Shown here piece after piece: positions 34,394 through 43,488 of a stretch of 64,000 nucleotides of DNA. The stretch covers positions 2,046,001 to 2,110,000 of the forward strand of contig NZ_CP089214.1 in NCBI RefSeq assembly GCF_021183625.1. The letters run 5' to 3'. The notes under the pieces are model-generated. The model saw only the letters and a program-made list of their open reading frames with translations, had not been told where the DNA came from and did no database searches. The translations under genes were made by a program, and so were the position numbers. The DNA comes from Nocardia asteroides. Lineage in GTDB: Bacteria > Actinomycetota > Actinomycetes > Mycobacteriales > Mycobacteriaceae. Each line of letters opens with the position of its first letter. Position 1 is the stretch's first letter.

Positions 34394-35253
34394 GGCAGGG
34401 TGAGGATCTCGGCGCCGGTCTCGGTGACCACGAGGGTGTGCTCGAACTGCGCGGTCCAGCGCCGGTCCTTGGTGACCACGGTCCAGCCGTCGTTCCAGAC
34501 CTCGTAGTCGATGCCGCCGAGGTTGATCATGGGCTCGATGGTGAAGGTCATCCCCGGCTCGATGATCGTCTCCACGGCGGGCTGGTCGTAGTGCAGCACC
34601 ACCAGGCCGTTGTGGAAGGTCGGGCCGACGCCGTGGCCGGTGAAGTCGCGGACGACGCCGTAGCCGAAGCGGTTGGCGTAGGACTCGATCACCCGGCCGA
34701 CGACGTTCAGCGCGCGGCCCGGCCGGACCGCCTTGATCGCCCGCATGGTGGCCTCCTCGGTGCGCTCCACCAGCAGCCTGACCTCCTCGTCGACCTCGCC
34801 TGCCAGGTAGGTGGCGTTGGTGTCGCCGTGCACGCCGTCGATGTAGGCGGTGACGTCGATGTTCACGATGTCGCCGTCCTGGATCACGGTGGAGTCCGGG
34901 ATGCCGTGGCAGATCACCTCGTTCAGCGAGGTGCAGCAGGACTTGGGGAAGCCCTTGTAGCCGAGGGTGGAGGGGTAGGCGCCGTTGTCGATCATGTACT
35001 CGTGCGCGATCCGGTCCAGCTCGTCGGTGGTGACGCCGGGGGCGACTGCCTTACCCGCCTCGGCCAGCGCCCGCGCCGCGATCCGGGAGGCGAGCCGCAT
35101 CTTCTCGATGGTCTCCGGCGTCTGCACCCAGGGCTCGGAGCCCTCGACGGCCGTCCGCTTGCCCACGTACTCGGGGCGCTCGATGGCGTGCGGCACCTCC
35201 CGCTCGGGCGAGAGCGTGCCGGGAACGAGGGGCTGGCGAGTGCGCACGGACAT
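34390..35253 (-). CDS. map: Type I methionine aminopeptidase
   Basis: This cytosolic metalloprotease removes the initiator methionine. The 287-residue protein has an N-terminal extension of about 40 residues with a Pro-rich start ([12 protein letters not shown]), like mycobacterial MapB. Metal ligands are visible in [18 protein letters not shown] (two Asp), [10 protein letters not shown] (His), FTIEPM (Glu) and QFEHTLV (Glu). The GTGA overlap with cobQ suggests coupling, even though the functions differ. It begins 20 bp after the PucR stop on the same strand. Confidence 0.95.
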   Translation of the reverse strand: MSVRTRQPLVPGTLSPEREVPHAIERPEYVGKRTAVEGSEPWVQTPETIEKMRLASRIAARALAEAGKAVAPGVTTDELDRIAHEYMIDNGAYPSTLGYKGFPKSCCTSLNEVICHGIPDSTVIQDGDIVNIDVTAYIDGVHGDTNATYLAGEVDEEVRLLVERTEEATMRAIKAVRPGRALNVVGRVIESYANRFGYGVVRDFTGHGVGPTFHNGLVVLHYDQPAVETIIEPGMTFTIEPMINLGGIDYEVWNDGWTVVTKDRRWTAQFEHTLVVTETGAEILTLP

Positions 35254-35272
35254 GAAGACAGGGTAGTCGGCG

Positions 35273-36538
35273 TCAGCCGGTCGCGGCGGGCAGCTCCGGG
35301 ATCGGCACCGGGCCCGCCCCGGTCTCGTAGGTGTTCGCCACCAGGGCCGCCCGCAGGTACCAGAGCCCGTCCAGGTTCATCGGGTCCAGTCCGGTGTGCT
35401 GCGCGATCCGGCGCATCCGGTGGTCGATGGTGTTGGCGTGGATGTGCAGCGTGCGCGAGGTGCGCTGCCGGTTGCGGTCGTTGCGCAGGTGCACGACGAG
35501 GGTGTTCAGCAGCTCCGGCTGTGCGCGCAGCGGGTCGAGCACCGCGGCCAGCCTGCGCCTGCCCGGGCCGGGGCGGGTGATCTGGTACTCCACCGCCAGA
35601 TCGGCCATCCGGTAGAGCCCGGCCGGGCGGTGCAGGCGCTGGGCGAGGTCGAGCAGCTGGTGCGCGTCCCTGGTGGCGGCGGGCACCTCGCCGGTGCGCG
35701 CGTGCACGACGGTGCCGAGCAGCGGGACGCCTGCTGCACGCTGTATTCCGTCGAGCAGTTCGGCGGCGGGAGCCTCCGTCGGCAGGTCCTGGGCGAGCAG
35801 CACGGTGCCGCCCCCGGCGGCGAGCAGCGCGGGCGGCGGGCCGCCGGGCCCGGCGGCCAGCTCCAGCCGCATCCGGCGCAGCCTGCGCCGCTCCTCGCGC
35901 TCGTCGCGGACCGCGCGGTCGTCCGGCGTCTCGGTGGCGACGCCGAACGCGAGCACCGCGTAGGCGTCCGCGATCGGGAAGCCGCTGCCGCGGAGCTGCG
36001 CCGAACCTGCCTCGCCCGCGATCAGCGCGCTCGCCATCCGGCCGCCCGCGTCGTCCCGCGCGGTGCCCTGCGCCCGCAGTTCGCGCAGGTAGCTGCCGGT
36101 GAAGGCGGTGACGAGGCGGTCGAGCACCTCGGCCAGCCGCTGCCCGGCCACCACAAGGGCCCTGCTGTCCGCGCCGGTGGCGCGGGTGCCGAGCAGCTCG
36201 AGCACGAAGCGGAAGCCGAGGTGGGTCGCGTGCTGCACCGCCTCCAGGTCGACGCCCTCGGATGCCCAGTCGCCGATCCGGGCGCGCAACCGCTCCGGCA
36301 CCTCGGCGGCCGGGCCGCCCTGCAGCGCGACCGCCACCAGCTCCAGGCACCCCCGGATCACCTCGGCGGCCTCGCGCCGGGACGCCCCGCACGGCATGGT
36401 CGCCCCGCGCGGCGCGACGCCGCCGGCGACGTGCCCGAGTAGCTGGTGCGAGAGCCGGGGGTCGTGGCGCAGGTAGCCCGCGGCGGGCATTCCGGCGATC
36501 CTGAGTTCCCGGGTCGCGCACGGGCTGCTCGTCCGCAT
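35273..36538 (-). CDS. PucR-family transcriptional regulator
   Basis: This 421-residue regulator has a central GGDEF-like/sensory region and a C-terminal PucR-type HTH with [50 protein letters not shown] (about residues 340-395). This is the standard form in mycolic actinomycetes, where target genes often concern fatty acids or amino acids. ATG at 36538 follows GGAGGACGG. It is divergent from the MerR gene across a 168-bp gap. Confidence 0.88.
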   Translation of the reverse strand: MRTSSPCATRELRIAGMPAAGYLRHDPRLSHQLLGHVAGGVAPRGATMPCGASRREAAEVIRGCLELVAVALQGGPAAEVPERLRARIGDWASEGVDLEAVQHATHLGFRFVLELLGTRATGADSRALVVAGQRLAEVLDRLVTAFTGSYLRELRAQGTARDDAGGRMASALIAGEAGSAQLRGSGFPIADAYAVLAFGVATETPDDRAVRDEREERRRLRRMRLELAAGPGGPPPALLAAGGGTVLLAQDLPTEAPAAELLDGIQRAAGVPLLGTVVHARTGEVPAATRDAHQLLDLAQRLHRPAGLYRMADLAVEYQITRPGPGRRRLAAVLDPLRAQPELLNTLVVHLRNDRNRQRTSRTLHIHANTIDHRMRRIAQHTGLDPMNLDGLWYLRAALVANTYETGAGPVPIPELPAATG

Positions 36539-36706
36539 CCGTCCTCCGTACTATCGTGACTCAACTCTCTCAGCAATAACTGTAACTATGGGTGGACATA
36601 TTCGGCTACAGACAGTTACCGCCAGCCGATCCCGCCGTCATTGGACGAAGCGTGGAAGATTGACTCAGTATCTACTGAGACAGTTGGCCGGACCGAAAGG
36701 AAACGG
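36539..36706. promoter_or_regulatory. PucR/MerR divergent promoter region with a dyad
   Basis: The gap holds a perfect dyad CTCAGTA-tc-TACTGAG at 36664-36679, 28 bp before the MerR ATG. An AACTGT/ACAGTT pair occurs at 36578-36583 and 36612-36617, with another ACAGTT at 36680-36685. These are candidate binding sites for the MerR or PucR protein. Confidence 0.5.
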
Positions 36707-37444
36707 ATGACCGGCAGGGAGTACCGGGTCGCCGAACTCGCGGAGGCAGCGGCGGTACCGGTGCGGACGGTGCGCTACTACCAGGAGCGCGGCCTGCTCG
36801 CGCCGCCCGAGCGCAGGGGCCGGAACGCCTTCTACGGCGAAACGCACCTGGAGCGGCTGCGGCTGATCGCCGACCTGCTCGCCCGCGGACACAGCCTTGA
36901 GGGCATCGCCGACCTGCTGACCAGCGCCGAACAGGGTGGTGGCGTCTCCGAGCTGCTCGGCTTCGAGTCGGCGGCCGCGACGGCGTGGGGCGACGGGGAG
37001 GTCACGCTCGACCTGCCGCAGATGCTGGAGCGGTTCGGCGACCAGGTGACGCCGCAGGCCATCGCCGAGGCGGTCGCGCTCGGCTACCTGCGCCTGGAGG
37101 GCGACCAGTTCGTGTACACCAGCTCGCGGCTTCTGGCGGGGGCATCCGCACTGGTGGCGACCGGTATCCCGCTGTCCGCCATCCTCGCGGTGAGCTGGGA
37201 GCTCGAGGCGGCCTTCGACCGGATGGCCTTCGCCTTCGTGCAGATCTTCCGCACGCACCTGGTGAGCAAGGTGCTCGAGCACCCCTCCCCCGCCGAGCTG
37301 CACCAGCTCGCCGAGACCCTGGCCGCGCTGCGCCCCAGCGTCCGGCAGATCGCGGACGAGCACCTGGCGCGGGCCATGGATCGGCGGATCGGGATCGACC
37401 TGCCGGAGGTGTCCCAGCAGATCAGCCGGGCCACCGGCGAGTAG
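36707..37444 (+). CDS. MerR-family transcriptional regulator
   Basis: This 245-residue regulator has an N-terminal MerR HTH (YRVAELAEAAAVPVRTVRYYQERGLLAPPERRGRNAFYGETHLERLRLIADLLARGHSLEGI, residues 5-66) and a large C-terminal helical domain of unknown ligand. No metal-binding cysteine pattern is present, so an organic ligand is likely. ATG at 36707 follows AAAGGAAACGG. The dyad upstream suggests autoregulation. A luciferase-like oxidoreductase gene follows by 70 bp. Confidence 0.9.
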   Translation: MTGREYRVAELAEAAAVPVRTVRYYQERGLLAPPERRGRNAFYGETHLERLRLIADLLARGHSLEGIADLLTSAEQGGGVSELLGFESAAATAWGDGEVTLDLPQMLERFGDQVTPQAIAEAVALGYLRLEGDQFVYTSSRLLAGASALVATGIPLSAILAVSWELEAAFDRMAFAFVQIFRTHLVSKVLEHPSPAELHQLAETLAALRPSVRQIADEHLARAMDRRIGIDLPEVSQQISRATGE

Positions 37445-37514
37445 GGAATCTTCGGCGCGGCCTCGACGTTCCGACAAGTAGTTGACGTAGAAACATCTCG
37501 AGACGGGACGCACC

Positions 37515-38525
37515 GTGGAACTGGGACTCACCACCTTCGCCGAACGCTATCCGGCCGACGGCCGCCCGGCGCCGAGCGCCGCCGAACGGCTGCGCCAGGT
37601 CGTGGACGAGGCCGTCGCCACCGAGGCCGCCGGGCTCGACGTCTACGGCGTCGGCGAGCACCACCGGGTCGACTTCGCCGCCTCCGCCCCCGCCGTCGTG
37701 CTCGCCGCCATCGCCGCGCGCACCGAGCGCATCCAGCTCACCAGCGCGGTCACCGTGCTCAGCTCCGCCGACCCGGTCCGCGTCTACCAGGACTTCGCCA
37801 CCCTCGACGGGCTGTCCAACGGCCGCGCCGAACTCATGGCCGGGCGCGGCTCCTTCACCGAGTCGTTCCCGCTCTTCGGCTACGACCTGGCCGACTACGA
37901 CCAGCTCTTCGACGAGAAACTCGCCCTGCTGCTGAAGCTCCGCGACGAGGAGCCGGTCACCTGGCAGGGCGAGTTCCGCGCCCCGCTGGACAAGGCGATC
38001 GTCTACCCGCGCACCGACAACCGGCCCCTCCCGGTCTGGATCGCCGTCGGCGGCAGCCCCGAATCCGTCGCCCGCGCAGGACTTCTCGGCCTCCCGCTGG
38101 CCATCGCCATCATCGGCGGCGAACCCGCCCGCTTCAAGCCGCTGGTCGACCTCTACCACCGCGCCCTCGCCGAAGGCGGGCACGAGCGCCAGCCCGTCGC
38201 GGTGCACGCGCACGGCTACCTCGCCGACTCCGAAGAGGCCGCGATCAGCGAATTCTGGGAGCCCTACACCCGCGCCATGAACGTCATCGGCCGCGAACGC
38301 GGCTGGGGCCGGATGACCCGCGCCCAATTCGACGCCATGCGCGGCCCGGAGGGCTCACTCTTCCTCGGCACACCGGACGTGGTCGCCGAGAAGATCGCCG
38401 GTGTCCGCGACACCCTCGGGCTCGACCGCTTCATGCTGCACACCAGCGTCGGCACCCTGCCCCCGGAGAAGGTGCACCACGCCATCGAGCTGCTCGGCGC
38501 GAAGGTGGCCCCGCAGCTGCGCTGA
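37515..38525 (+). CDS. LLM-class flavin-dependent oxidoreductase
   Basis: This 336-residue TIM-barrel oxidoreductase of the bacterial luciferase-like family uses FMN or F420. Visible family features are AAGLDVYGVGEHHRVDFAASAPAVVLAAIAARTERIQL (about residues 38-75), RVYQDFATLDGLSNGRAELMAGRGSF (about 95), and PVWIAVGGSPESVARAGLLGLPLAIAI (about 175). GTG start. The gene lies directly after the MerR regulator and could be its target. Substrate unknown. Confidence 0.88.
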   Translation: MELGLTTFAERYPADGRPAPSAAERLRQVVDEAVATEAAGLDVYGVGEHHRVDFAASAPAVVLAAIAARTERIQLTSAVTVLSSADPVRVYQDFATLDGLSNGRAELMAGRGSFTESFPLFGYDLADYDQLFDEKLALLLKLRDEEPVTWQGEFRAPLDKAIVYPRTDNRPLPVWIAVGGSPESVARAGLLGLPLAIAIIGGEPARFKPLVDLYHRALAEGGHERQPVAVHAHGYLADSEEAAISEFWEPYTRAMNVIGRERGWGRMTRAQFDAMRGPEGSLFLGTPDVVAEKIAGVRDTLGLDRFMLHTSVGTLPPEKVHHAIELLGAKVAPQLR

Positions 38526-38561
38526 CCGATCGGCGCGTTTCTCGCGGGGGGCGGCGGGGCA

Positions 38562-39794
38562 TCAGGCCGGGCACGGCCCCCAGAAGCTGTTGGGCAGCGC
38601 GAGACCTTCTCCGTTGGGCAGCGCGGCCGGTGGGGTCGCGGCGACGGCGGCGGCGTCGAGCGCGCGCAGCCCGGCGCGGACCGCGAGCAGCTCGATGCTC
38701 GGCCGGCCGAGCGCGGCCCGCTCGGCGGCGGAGAGCGGCTGCCCACCGGCCTCGATGAGCCGCTCCACACCGTCGACCCCGTACGCCTGCACCGACTTCT
38801 CCAGCGAGTACAGCCCCACGGGCCCGTCGACGGCGGAGACCGCGGCGCGCACGTCGGTGGCCATCACCTCGAGATCCCGGTAGGGGCCGACGCCCGCCTC
38901 GCCGAGCGTGATCCCGCCCTCGTCGCCGTAGAGCCGGCGGATGTCGTCGCCGTAGTTCAGCTGCATGCTCGGCCCGGGGTCGGCACCGGAGGCCTGGATG
39001 TAGACGGTGCGCATCGTCATGAAGAGGATGCCGTTGTACTCGCCGCGGCCGATGAGCGGCATGTCGAAGAAGTCGGAGAAGGCCGCCGCGCCGTCCAGCG
39101 CGTCGTCGATCGCGAACGGGTAGGCCGACGCGGTGACGGCGTAGCCGCGGCTGCGCAGGTCGCGCACGATCGCCCGATAGTTCTCGGCGGCGCGGCACTG
39201 GCGGCGCGGGCCCGCGTTGGCGGCGAGCGCGGCCAGTCCGGCCGCGGGGTCCTCGGTGATTTGGAAGATCGCGTCGGTGTCCTGGATCGAGGACTCGAGG
39301 TCGAGCGCCACGTCGGTGAAGTGCAGCTCGTTGCCGCGGGCCCAGCGGTCGAACTCGTCGACGGCCAGGGCCACGATCGCGCTGTTGTCCTCGTTGGACC
39401 AGTAGCCGTCGCCGTAGGGGATCTGGATCAGGCCCTTGACCGGGATGTCGCGGCGCGCGGCCTCGCGCAGGAACGGCAGCACCTCCTCGCGCTGCGGGTA
39501 GCCGGCCGGGATCGGGCCGAAGTCGCGGCGGTAGCGCAGGTTGAAGCCGAGCGGGGTGCGGGTGCGCTCGAGCACGTCCCACAGCTCGGGGGTGTAGGCG
39601 CCGAAGTCGCGCAACAGGTTCCAATAATCCTCGGACTTCGGCACTCCGTAACCGGCCAGGCCCGAGGAGCCGTGCATCTCCTCACCGACCCAGAACATCA
39701 GGCGGGAGGCTGGTGCTTCGGCGGCGGCGGGAGTGGGGACGGCGAGCAGCGCTGCGGCGAGCACAGCGGTGAGGAGCGTCTTCATGCGGGACAT
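38562..39794 (-). CDS. Secreted protein of unknown function, paralogue 1
   Basis: This 410-residue protein has a Sec signal peptide (MKTLLTAVLAAALLAVPTPAAAEA) and no recognised domain. It is clearly paralogous to the product at 41751-42965: both share YTPELW, RRDFGPIPAG, IPYGDGYW plus an EDN step, a DLE acidic motif, MRTVY/MRSVY, DPGPS, a DIRRLYGDE-like stretch and LGEAGxGPYxD, and both end in a PNS(F)W-Cys tail. The motif spacing suggests a glycoside-hydrolase-like barrel, but no family was identified. Start is ATG 39794 or the internal ATG 39785, which best fits the signal peptide. The promoter side carries a GGTACT-N14-AGTACC dyad. Confidence 0.72.
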   Translation of the reverse strand: MSRMKTLLTAVLAAALLAVPTPAAAEAPASRLMFWVGEEMHGSSGLAGYGVPKSEDYWNLLRDFGAYTPELWDVLERTRTPLGFNLRYRRDFGPIPAGYPQREEVLPFLREAARRDIPVKGLIQIPYGDGYWSNEDNSAIVALAVDEFDRWARGNELHFTDVALDLESSIQDTDAIFQITEDPAAGLAALAANAGPRRQCRAAENYRAIVRDLRSRGYAVTASAYPFAIDDALDGAAAFSDFFDMPLIGRGEYNGILFMTMRTVYIQASGADPGPSMQLNYGDDIRRLYGDEGGITLGEAGVGPYRDLEVMATDVRAAVSAVDGPVGLYSLEKSVQAYGVDGVERLIEAGGQPLSAAERAALGRPSIELLAVRAGLRALDAAAVAATPPAALPNGEGLALPNSFWGPCPA

Positions 39795-39852
39795 TGCCTC
39801 CGAAAGCGGATGGGTAGGAGCCTCCGCAGCGTAGGCGACAATTGAAACTTTT

Positions 39853-39878
39853 GGTACTGATTTCATTCTATAAGTACC
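39853..39878. promoter_or_regulatory. Operator candidate 1 (GGTACT-N14-AGTACC)
   Basis: A perfect 6-bp dyad with a 14-base spacer, starting GGTACTGATT. The same 26-bp layout recurs at 39902-39927 and 42985-43010. It lies about 59 bp upstream of the secreted-protein start. Confidence 0.75.
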
Positions 39879-39901
39879 TACTGGCGACAGGGCGGGCTCG
39901 T

Positions 39902-39927
39902 GGTACGTTGAGAACTAAATCAGTACC
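39902..39927. promoter_or_regulatory. Operator candidate 2 (GGTACG-N14-AGTACC)
   Basis: Read on the minus strand this is GGTACTGATT-N10-CGTACC, matching sites 1 and 3. It ends 20 bp before the ATG of the MpaB-family gene, where it could block transcription or translation start. Confidence 0.75.
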
Positions 39928-39947
39928 ACTAGTCTCACGGAGTTGTG

Positions 39948-40874
39948 ATGAACAGCCTCAGGCACAGCATCCTGTCCACGATGGAGAACATCGGCGGCCG
40001 CCACGACGATCCGGCGGTCTACGGCGGCCCCGCCGGTGATCCCGGGCTCTGCGGCCCCGACAGCGTGTCGTGGAAGATCCACAGCGACCTCGCCTCGGTC
40101 ATGGGGGCCGCGACCGGCGCGATCGTCATGGAGTTGCTGCACCCCTCGGTCATGGCCGGTGTGTCGCAGATGTCGAACTACCGCGAGGACCCGTTCCGGC
40201 GCGCCCGCACCACCCTCGGCTACGTGCTGACCACCACCTTCGGCAACACCGATGCCGCGACCGGGCTCATCGAGCAGGTCAAGCGCATCCACGGCTATAT
40301 CAACGGCACCCGGCCCGACGGAACCCCCTTCGACGCTCTCGACCCGACACTGCTGACCTGGGTGCACATCTGCATCCCGTGGATGATCCTGCGCAGCTAC
40401 GAGCGCTACCGGGCACCGCTCACCACCGCCGAGAAGAACCGCTACCTCGCCGAGCAGGCCGTCATCGGGCGCATGGGCGGCGGGCGCGACGTCCCCGAGT
40501 CGATGGCCGAACTCCAGGATTACGTCGAAGCGATGCGCCCGCACCTGGCCGTGACCGAACAGACCCTGGAATTCTTCGAGTTCCTGATGACCGCGCCGCT
40601 GCTGCCGGTGCGCGCCCCCGGACCGCTGGATCGCGCACTGCACGCCTACGTCGCGCACGCGGGAATGAGCCTGACCCCCGAGTGGGTCCAGCGGCTGACC
40701 GGCTTCCACCACTCCCAGCCCGTGCACAACCTGCTCTTCGCTCCCTACCTGCACGGCAATCCCGCGCTCACCCGATGGGTCGTCGGCGAGCCGCCGTACT
40801 ACCGTCTGGCCAAAGCCCGCGCGACCGGCGCGCCCGCGCCGCGGACCGCCGCCGCGGCACCGATCGGCCGATGA
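39948..40874 (+). CDS. MpaB-family oxygenase (DUF2236), second copy
   Basis: This 308-residue protein is of the DUF2236/MpaB family, with SWKIHSDLASVMGAATGAIVMELLHPSVMAGVSQMSNY at residues 43-80, then RRARTTLGYVLTTTFGN and IEQVKRIHGYINGTRPDGTPFDALDPTLLTWVHICIPWMIL. ATG at 39948 has GGAG nearby. Its TGA overlaps the next gene's ATG (ATGA), so it is coupled to the TetR regulator. Substrate unknown; a redox or ring-cleavage reaction with haem is expected from the family. Confidence 0.82.
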   Translation: MNSLRHSILSTMENIGGRHDDPAVYGGPAGDPGLCGPDSVSWKIHSDLASVMGAATGAIVMELLHPSVMAGVSQMSNYREDPFRRARTTLGYVLTTTFGNTDAATGLIEQVKRIHGYINGTRPDGTPFDALDPTLLTWVHICIPWMILRSYERYRAPLTTAEKNRYLAEQAVIGRMGGGRDVPESMAELQDYVEAMRPHLAVTEQTLEFFEFLMTAPLLPVRAPGPLDRALHAYVAHAGMSLTPEWVQRLTGFHHSQPVHNLLFAPYLHGNPALTRWVVGEPPYYRLAKARATGAPAPRTAAAAPIGR

Positions 40875-41551
40875 CCCGCGACCCGATCGCACTGCCGGAG
40901 CCGCTCGGCCACGCCACCGTGCCTGCCGATCCCGCGGCCGAACGCATCCTCGACGCCGCCGTCGCCGAAACCGCCGCCGTCGGTGTGGAGCGGCTCCGAA
41001 TGGAGGACGTCGTACGCCGCAGCGGCCTCGGCCGCACCACCGTCTACCGCCGCTTCCCCAGCCGCGACGAACTGATCCGAGCACTGGTCACCCGCGAGAC
41101 CCAGCACTTCCTCGCCGCGGTCGCCGCGGGCATGGACCAGGTCGACCGCCCCAGCGACCGCGTGGTCGAGGCGCTCCTGGCCGCGGTCTCCTTCGCCGGC
41201 GAGCACCCGATACTGCGGCGCCTCGCCCGGACCGCGCCCGGCAGCGTTGTCGAACTCGCCGGGAACCCCGGCACCGAATTCCTCACCACCGGGGCGGCAT
41301 TCATCGCCCGGCACCTGCACGGCGAAGGCCAGGGGCCACCCGGCCGCGAGGCGCGCTGGGTCGCCGATGTCTTCGCCCGCCTGTTCCTCACCTACCTCGC
41401 CCTGCCCCCCGCCGACCCGGACATGGGCAGCGAAGCCGGACTCCGCGCCTTCGCCCGGGGCGTGCTGACCCCCATGGCCGAACGCGTCACCCCGGCCTCA
41501 CCCGCTGACGAACGCGGAAGCGAGCCGCGCACCGATCCGGAGCCGTCCTAG
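40871..41551 (+). CDS. TetR-family regulator of the MpaB operon
   Basis: This 226-residue repressor has an N-terminal HTH (ERILDAAVAETAAVGVERLRMEDVVRRSGLGRTTVYRRFPSRDELI, about residues 24-68) and a C-terminal ligand domain. It is the second gene of an operon with the MpaB-family oxygenase. The GGTAC-type dyad found at three promoters around it is the best candidate operator, implying control of its own operon and of both secreted paralogues. Confidence 0.88.
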   Translation: MTRDPIALPEPLGHATVPADPAAERILDAAVAETAAVGVERLRMEDVVRRSGLGRTTVYRRFPSRDELIRALVTRETQHFLAAVAAGMDQVDRPSDRVVEALLAAVSFAGEHPILRRLARTAPGSVVELAGNPGTEFLTTGAAFIARHLHGEGQGPPGREARWVADVFARLFLTYLALPPADPDMGSEAGLRAFARGVLTPMAERVTPASPADERGSEPRTDPEPS

Positions 41552-41750
41552 CGCGAACGATCCGGTGTCCGCTGAGAACCCGGATGCTATGGCCGCTACC
41601 GGGAACAGCGGGGTCGGCGGCGGTGAGCGCCGGGTCGGTCGGACCGTCTTGCCCGGGCGGGCTCCTCCTCGCGAGGCACCGCGGACACCGGCGCACCAGC
41701 CCGCGGCGCCCCTGCCCCCGGATCTCCGGAGCGCCGCAACCGCGTGGGGA
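41552..41750. other. Gap between convergent genes
   Basis: 199 bp between convergent TetR and secreted-protein genes. No gene, repeat or clear terminator hairpin with a T-run was recognised. Confidence 0.3.
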
Positions 41751-42965
41751 TCAGCAGATCGGCGGCCAGCTGTTGGGCTGCCGCGAGTTTCCGGCAGCGA
41801 GCGCGCCTGCCAATGTGTTCTCCGCCCCGATCAGCCCGCGCGCCGCGATCGCGGCGGGCGAGAGCGCGCTCGCCCGCTCGAGTTCGCCCCCGGTCAACGG
41901 GTTTTCGACGGCGTCGAAGAGCCGGGCGACCCCGTCGAGGCCGTAGTCGGCGAGCGCTTTGTCGAGGGAGTAGATGCCGACATCGCCGGTCGTGAGCGCG
42001 GCGGCGAGCCGAGTGTCGGTGACCATTTCGTTCAGGTTGTCCTTGTACGGGCCCTCTCCGGCCTCGCCGAGGCTGAAGGTGGCGGCGTCGCCGTACCAGC
42101 GGCGCATGTCCTGGATATAGGCGGCGTGGATCGAGGGGCCGGGATCGGTACCGAGCAGCCCGGCATACACCGAGCGCATCGCCATGAATGCCACCTCGCG
42201 GAAGGTGCCCGGCCGGGACAGGGGCATGTTCAGCCCGTCCGTGAACGCGGTGTCGCCGTCGATGATGTCGTCGAACAGGAACGAGTACGTGGCCGCCGTC
42301 GTGGGGTACCCGTGCTCCTCCAGCCAGGCCACGACCCGTTCGTATCCGCGCGTCGCCGCGCACTGTCCTGCCGGGTCGATATTCCCCCCGAGCATCTGGA
42401 CGACCGGAGCCGGTTGCCGCGGCAGGTTGCCGAGCGTCGCGGTGTCGGCGAGGGGCGCCTCGAGATCCAACAGCACCTGCTGCGGCCGGAAGCCGATCTC
42501 GCGGGCCCAGGTGTCGAAGTCGCGGACCATCTGTTCGTGCAGGGTGAGGTTGTCCTCGGTCGCCCAGTAGCCATCGCCGTAGGGCACGGTCAGCCACGCC
42601 ACGACACCGACGTTGGCGCGCTCCGCGGTCCGCAACAGTGCGGGGAGCTCGTCGAAGTGCGGTTTGCCCGCCGGGATCGGCCCGAAGTCGCGCTGCCACC
42701 GCATATTGATCGAGATCCGGGCGTGCCGATCGCCGAGTAGCTGCCACAGCTCCGGGGTGTAGCCGCTCAGGTCGCGCGGCACGGTCCAGTAGGTCTCCGG
42801 GTCGGGAGCCTGGCCCGCGGTGAAGCCGTGCAGGGTGGAGACCTCCTCGGCGGCGCCGAAGACCAGGCGCGAAGGCGTTGGCGCCGAGGAGGGTTCGGCG
42901 TGCGAGAGGGGGGCAGCGTTGGACAGTAGCAGCGCCAACGCGACCGTCAGTACCTTCTTCCACAT
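41751..42965 (-). CDS. Secreted protein of unknown function, paralogue 2
   Basis: This 404-residue protein has a signal peptide (MWKKVLTVALALLLSNAAPLSHAEP) and shares its full-length motif set with paralogue 1 at 38562-39794 (YTPELW, RDFGPIPAG, VPYGDGYW with the EDN step, DLEAPLADT, DPGPS, DMRRWYGDA, SLGEAGEGPYKD). A terminal cysteine remains (PNSWPPIC). Duplication with divergence and a shared regulator are likely. The ATG at 42965 stands 19 bp from the third GGTACT dyad. Function unknown; an extracellular hydrolase is a guess. Confidence 0.75.
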   Translation of the reverse strand: MWKKVLTVALALLLSNAAPLSHAEPSSAPTPSRLVFGAAEEVSTLHGFTAGQAPDPETYWTVPRDLSGYTPELWQLLGDRHARISINMRWQRDFGPIPAGKPHFDELPALLRTAERANVGVVAWLTVPYGDGYWATEDNLTLHEQMVRDFDTWAREIGFRPQQVLLDLEAPLADTATLGNLPRQPAPVVQMLGGNIDPAGQCAATRGYERVVAWLEEHGYPTTAATYSFLFDDIIDGDTAFTDGLNMPLSRPGTFREVAFMAMRSVYAGLLGTDPGPSIHAAYIQDMRRWYGDAATFSLGEAGEGPYKDNLNEMVTDTRLAAALTTGDVGIYSLDKALADYGLDGVARLFDAVENPLTGGELERASALSPAAIAARGLIGAENTLAGALAAGNSRQPNSWPPIC

Positions 42966-42984
42966 ACCGCGAGACGATATAGCA

Positions 42985-43010
42985 GGTACTGATTGAATAC
43001 CAACCGTACC
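42985..43010. promoter_or_regulatory. Operator candidate 3 (GGTACT-N14-CGTACC)
   Basis: The third copy of the 26-bp motif, starting GGTACTGATT like the other two, lies directly upstream of secreted paralogue 2. Confidence 0.72.
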
Positions 43011-43036
43011 TACCATTCCGACCGGAGGCACCCTGT

Positions 43037-43414
43037 TCAGAAGGCGTACGGGCCGAAGCGTCCCCAGACCAGGAGCCCGGCCAGCACGAGATAGAGCGCG
43101 TTCAACGCGATGGGCAGAGCTTCGCGGTACCGGTAGTGCGTGGTCATCGCGCCGAGCATGAGCAGCACCCAGCACAGGGCGGTGACCGGCACCAGTACGG
43201 GCGCGATGTCCAGGACCGCGGGCAGGATCAGTCCGGCGGCCGCGAGCAGTTCCAGCACGCCGAGGGTTCGGACGGCACGGGGGTGGGTCTTGCCGGTCCA
43301 CCGACCGCCGGGAGCGGCGGCCAGTGTCCGGATCGGCACGAAGGTCTTGGTCGCCCCGCCTGCCAGTGCCACCGCGGCGAGCAGTGCGGCGACGATCCAG
43401 AGGATGAGGTTCAT
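43037..43414 (-). CDS. DoxX-family membrane protein
   Basis: This 125-residue four-helix membrane protein is of the DoxX/DoxD type: an N-terminal helix (LILWIVAALLAAVALAGGATK), then LGVLELLAAAGLILPAVL and ALCWVLLMLGAMTTHYRYREALPIALNALYLVLAGLLVW. GGAG lies just upstream of ATG 43414. DoxX genes are common targets of ECF41 sigma factors; the divergent sigma gene and a matching promoter support this. Confidence 0.85.
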   Translation of the reverse strand: MNLILWIVAALLAAVALAGGATKTFVPIRTLAAAPGGRWTGKTHPRAVRTLGVLELLAAAGLILPAVLDIAPVLVPVTALCWVLLMLGAMTTHYRYREALPIALNALYLVLAGLLVWGRFGPYAF

Positions 43415-43455
43415 GGGATTCTCCTCGCGAATTCGGTCGATCGATTCGCACACTG

Positions 43456-43482
43456 GACACCGGGCCGCCTTCGGTTGTGACA
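43456..43482 (-). promoter_or_regulatory. ECF41-type promoter for the DoxX gene
   Basis: Minus-strand -35 TGTCACA (43476-43482), a 16-bp spacer and -10 TGTC (43456-43459). This is one base off the published ECF41 consensus TGTCACA-N16-CGTC. Confidence 0.7.
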
Positions 43483-43488
43483 AACACC

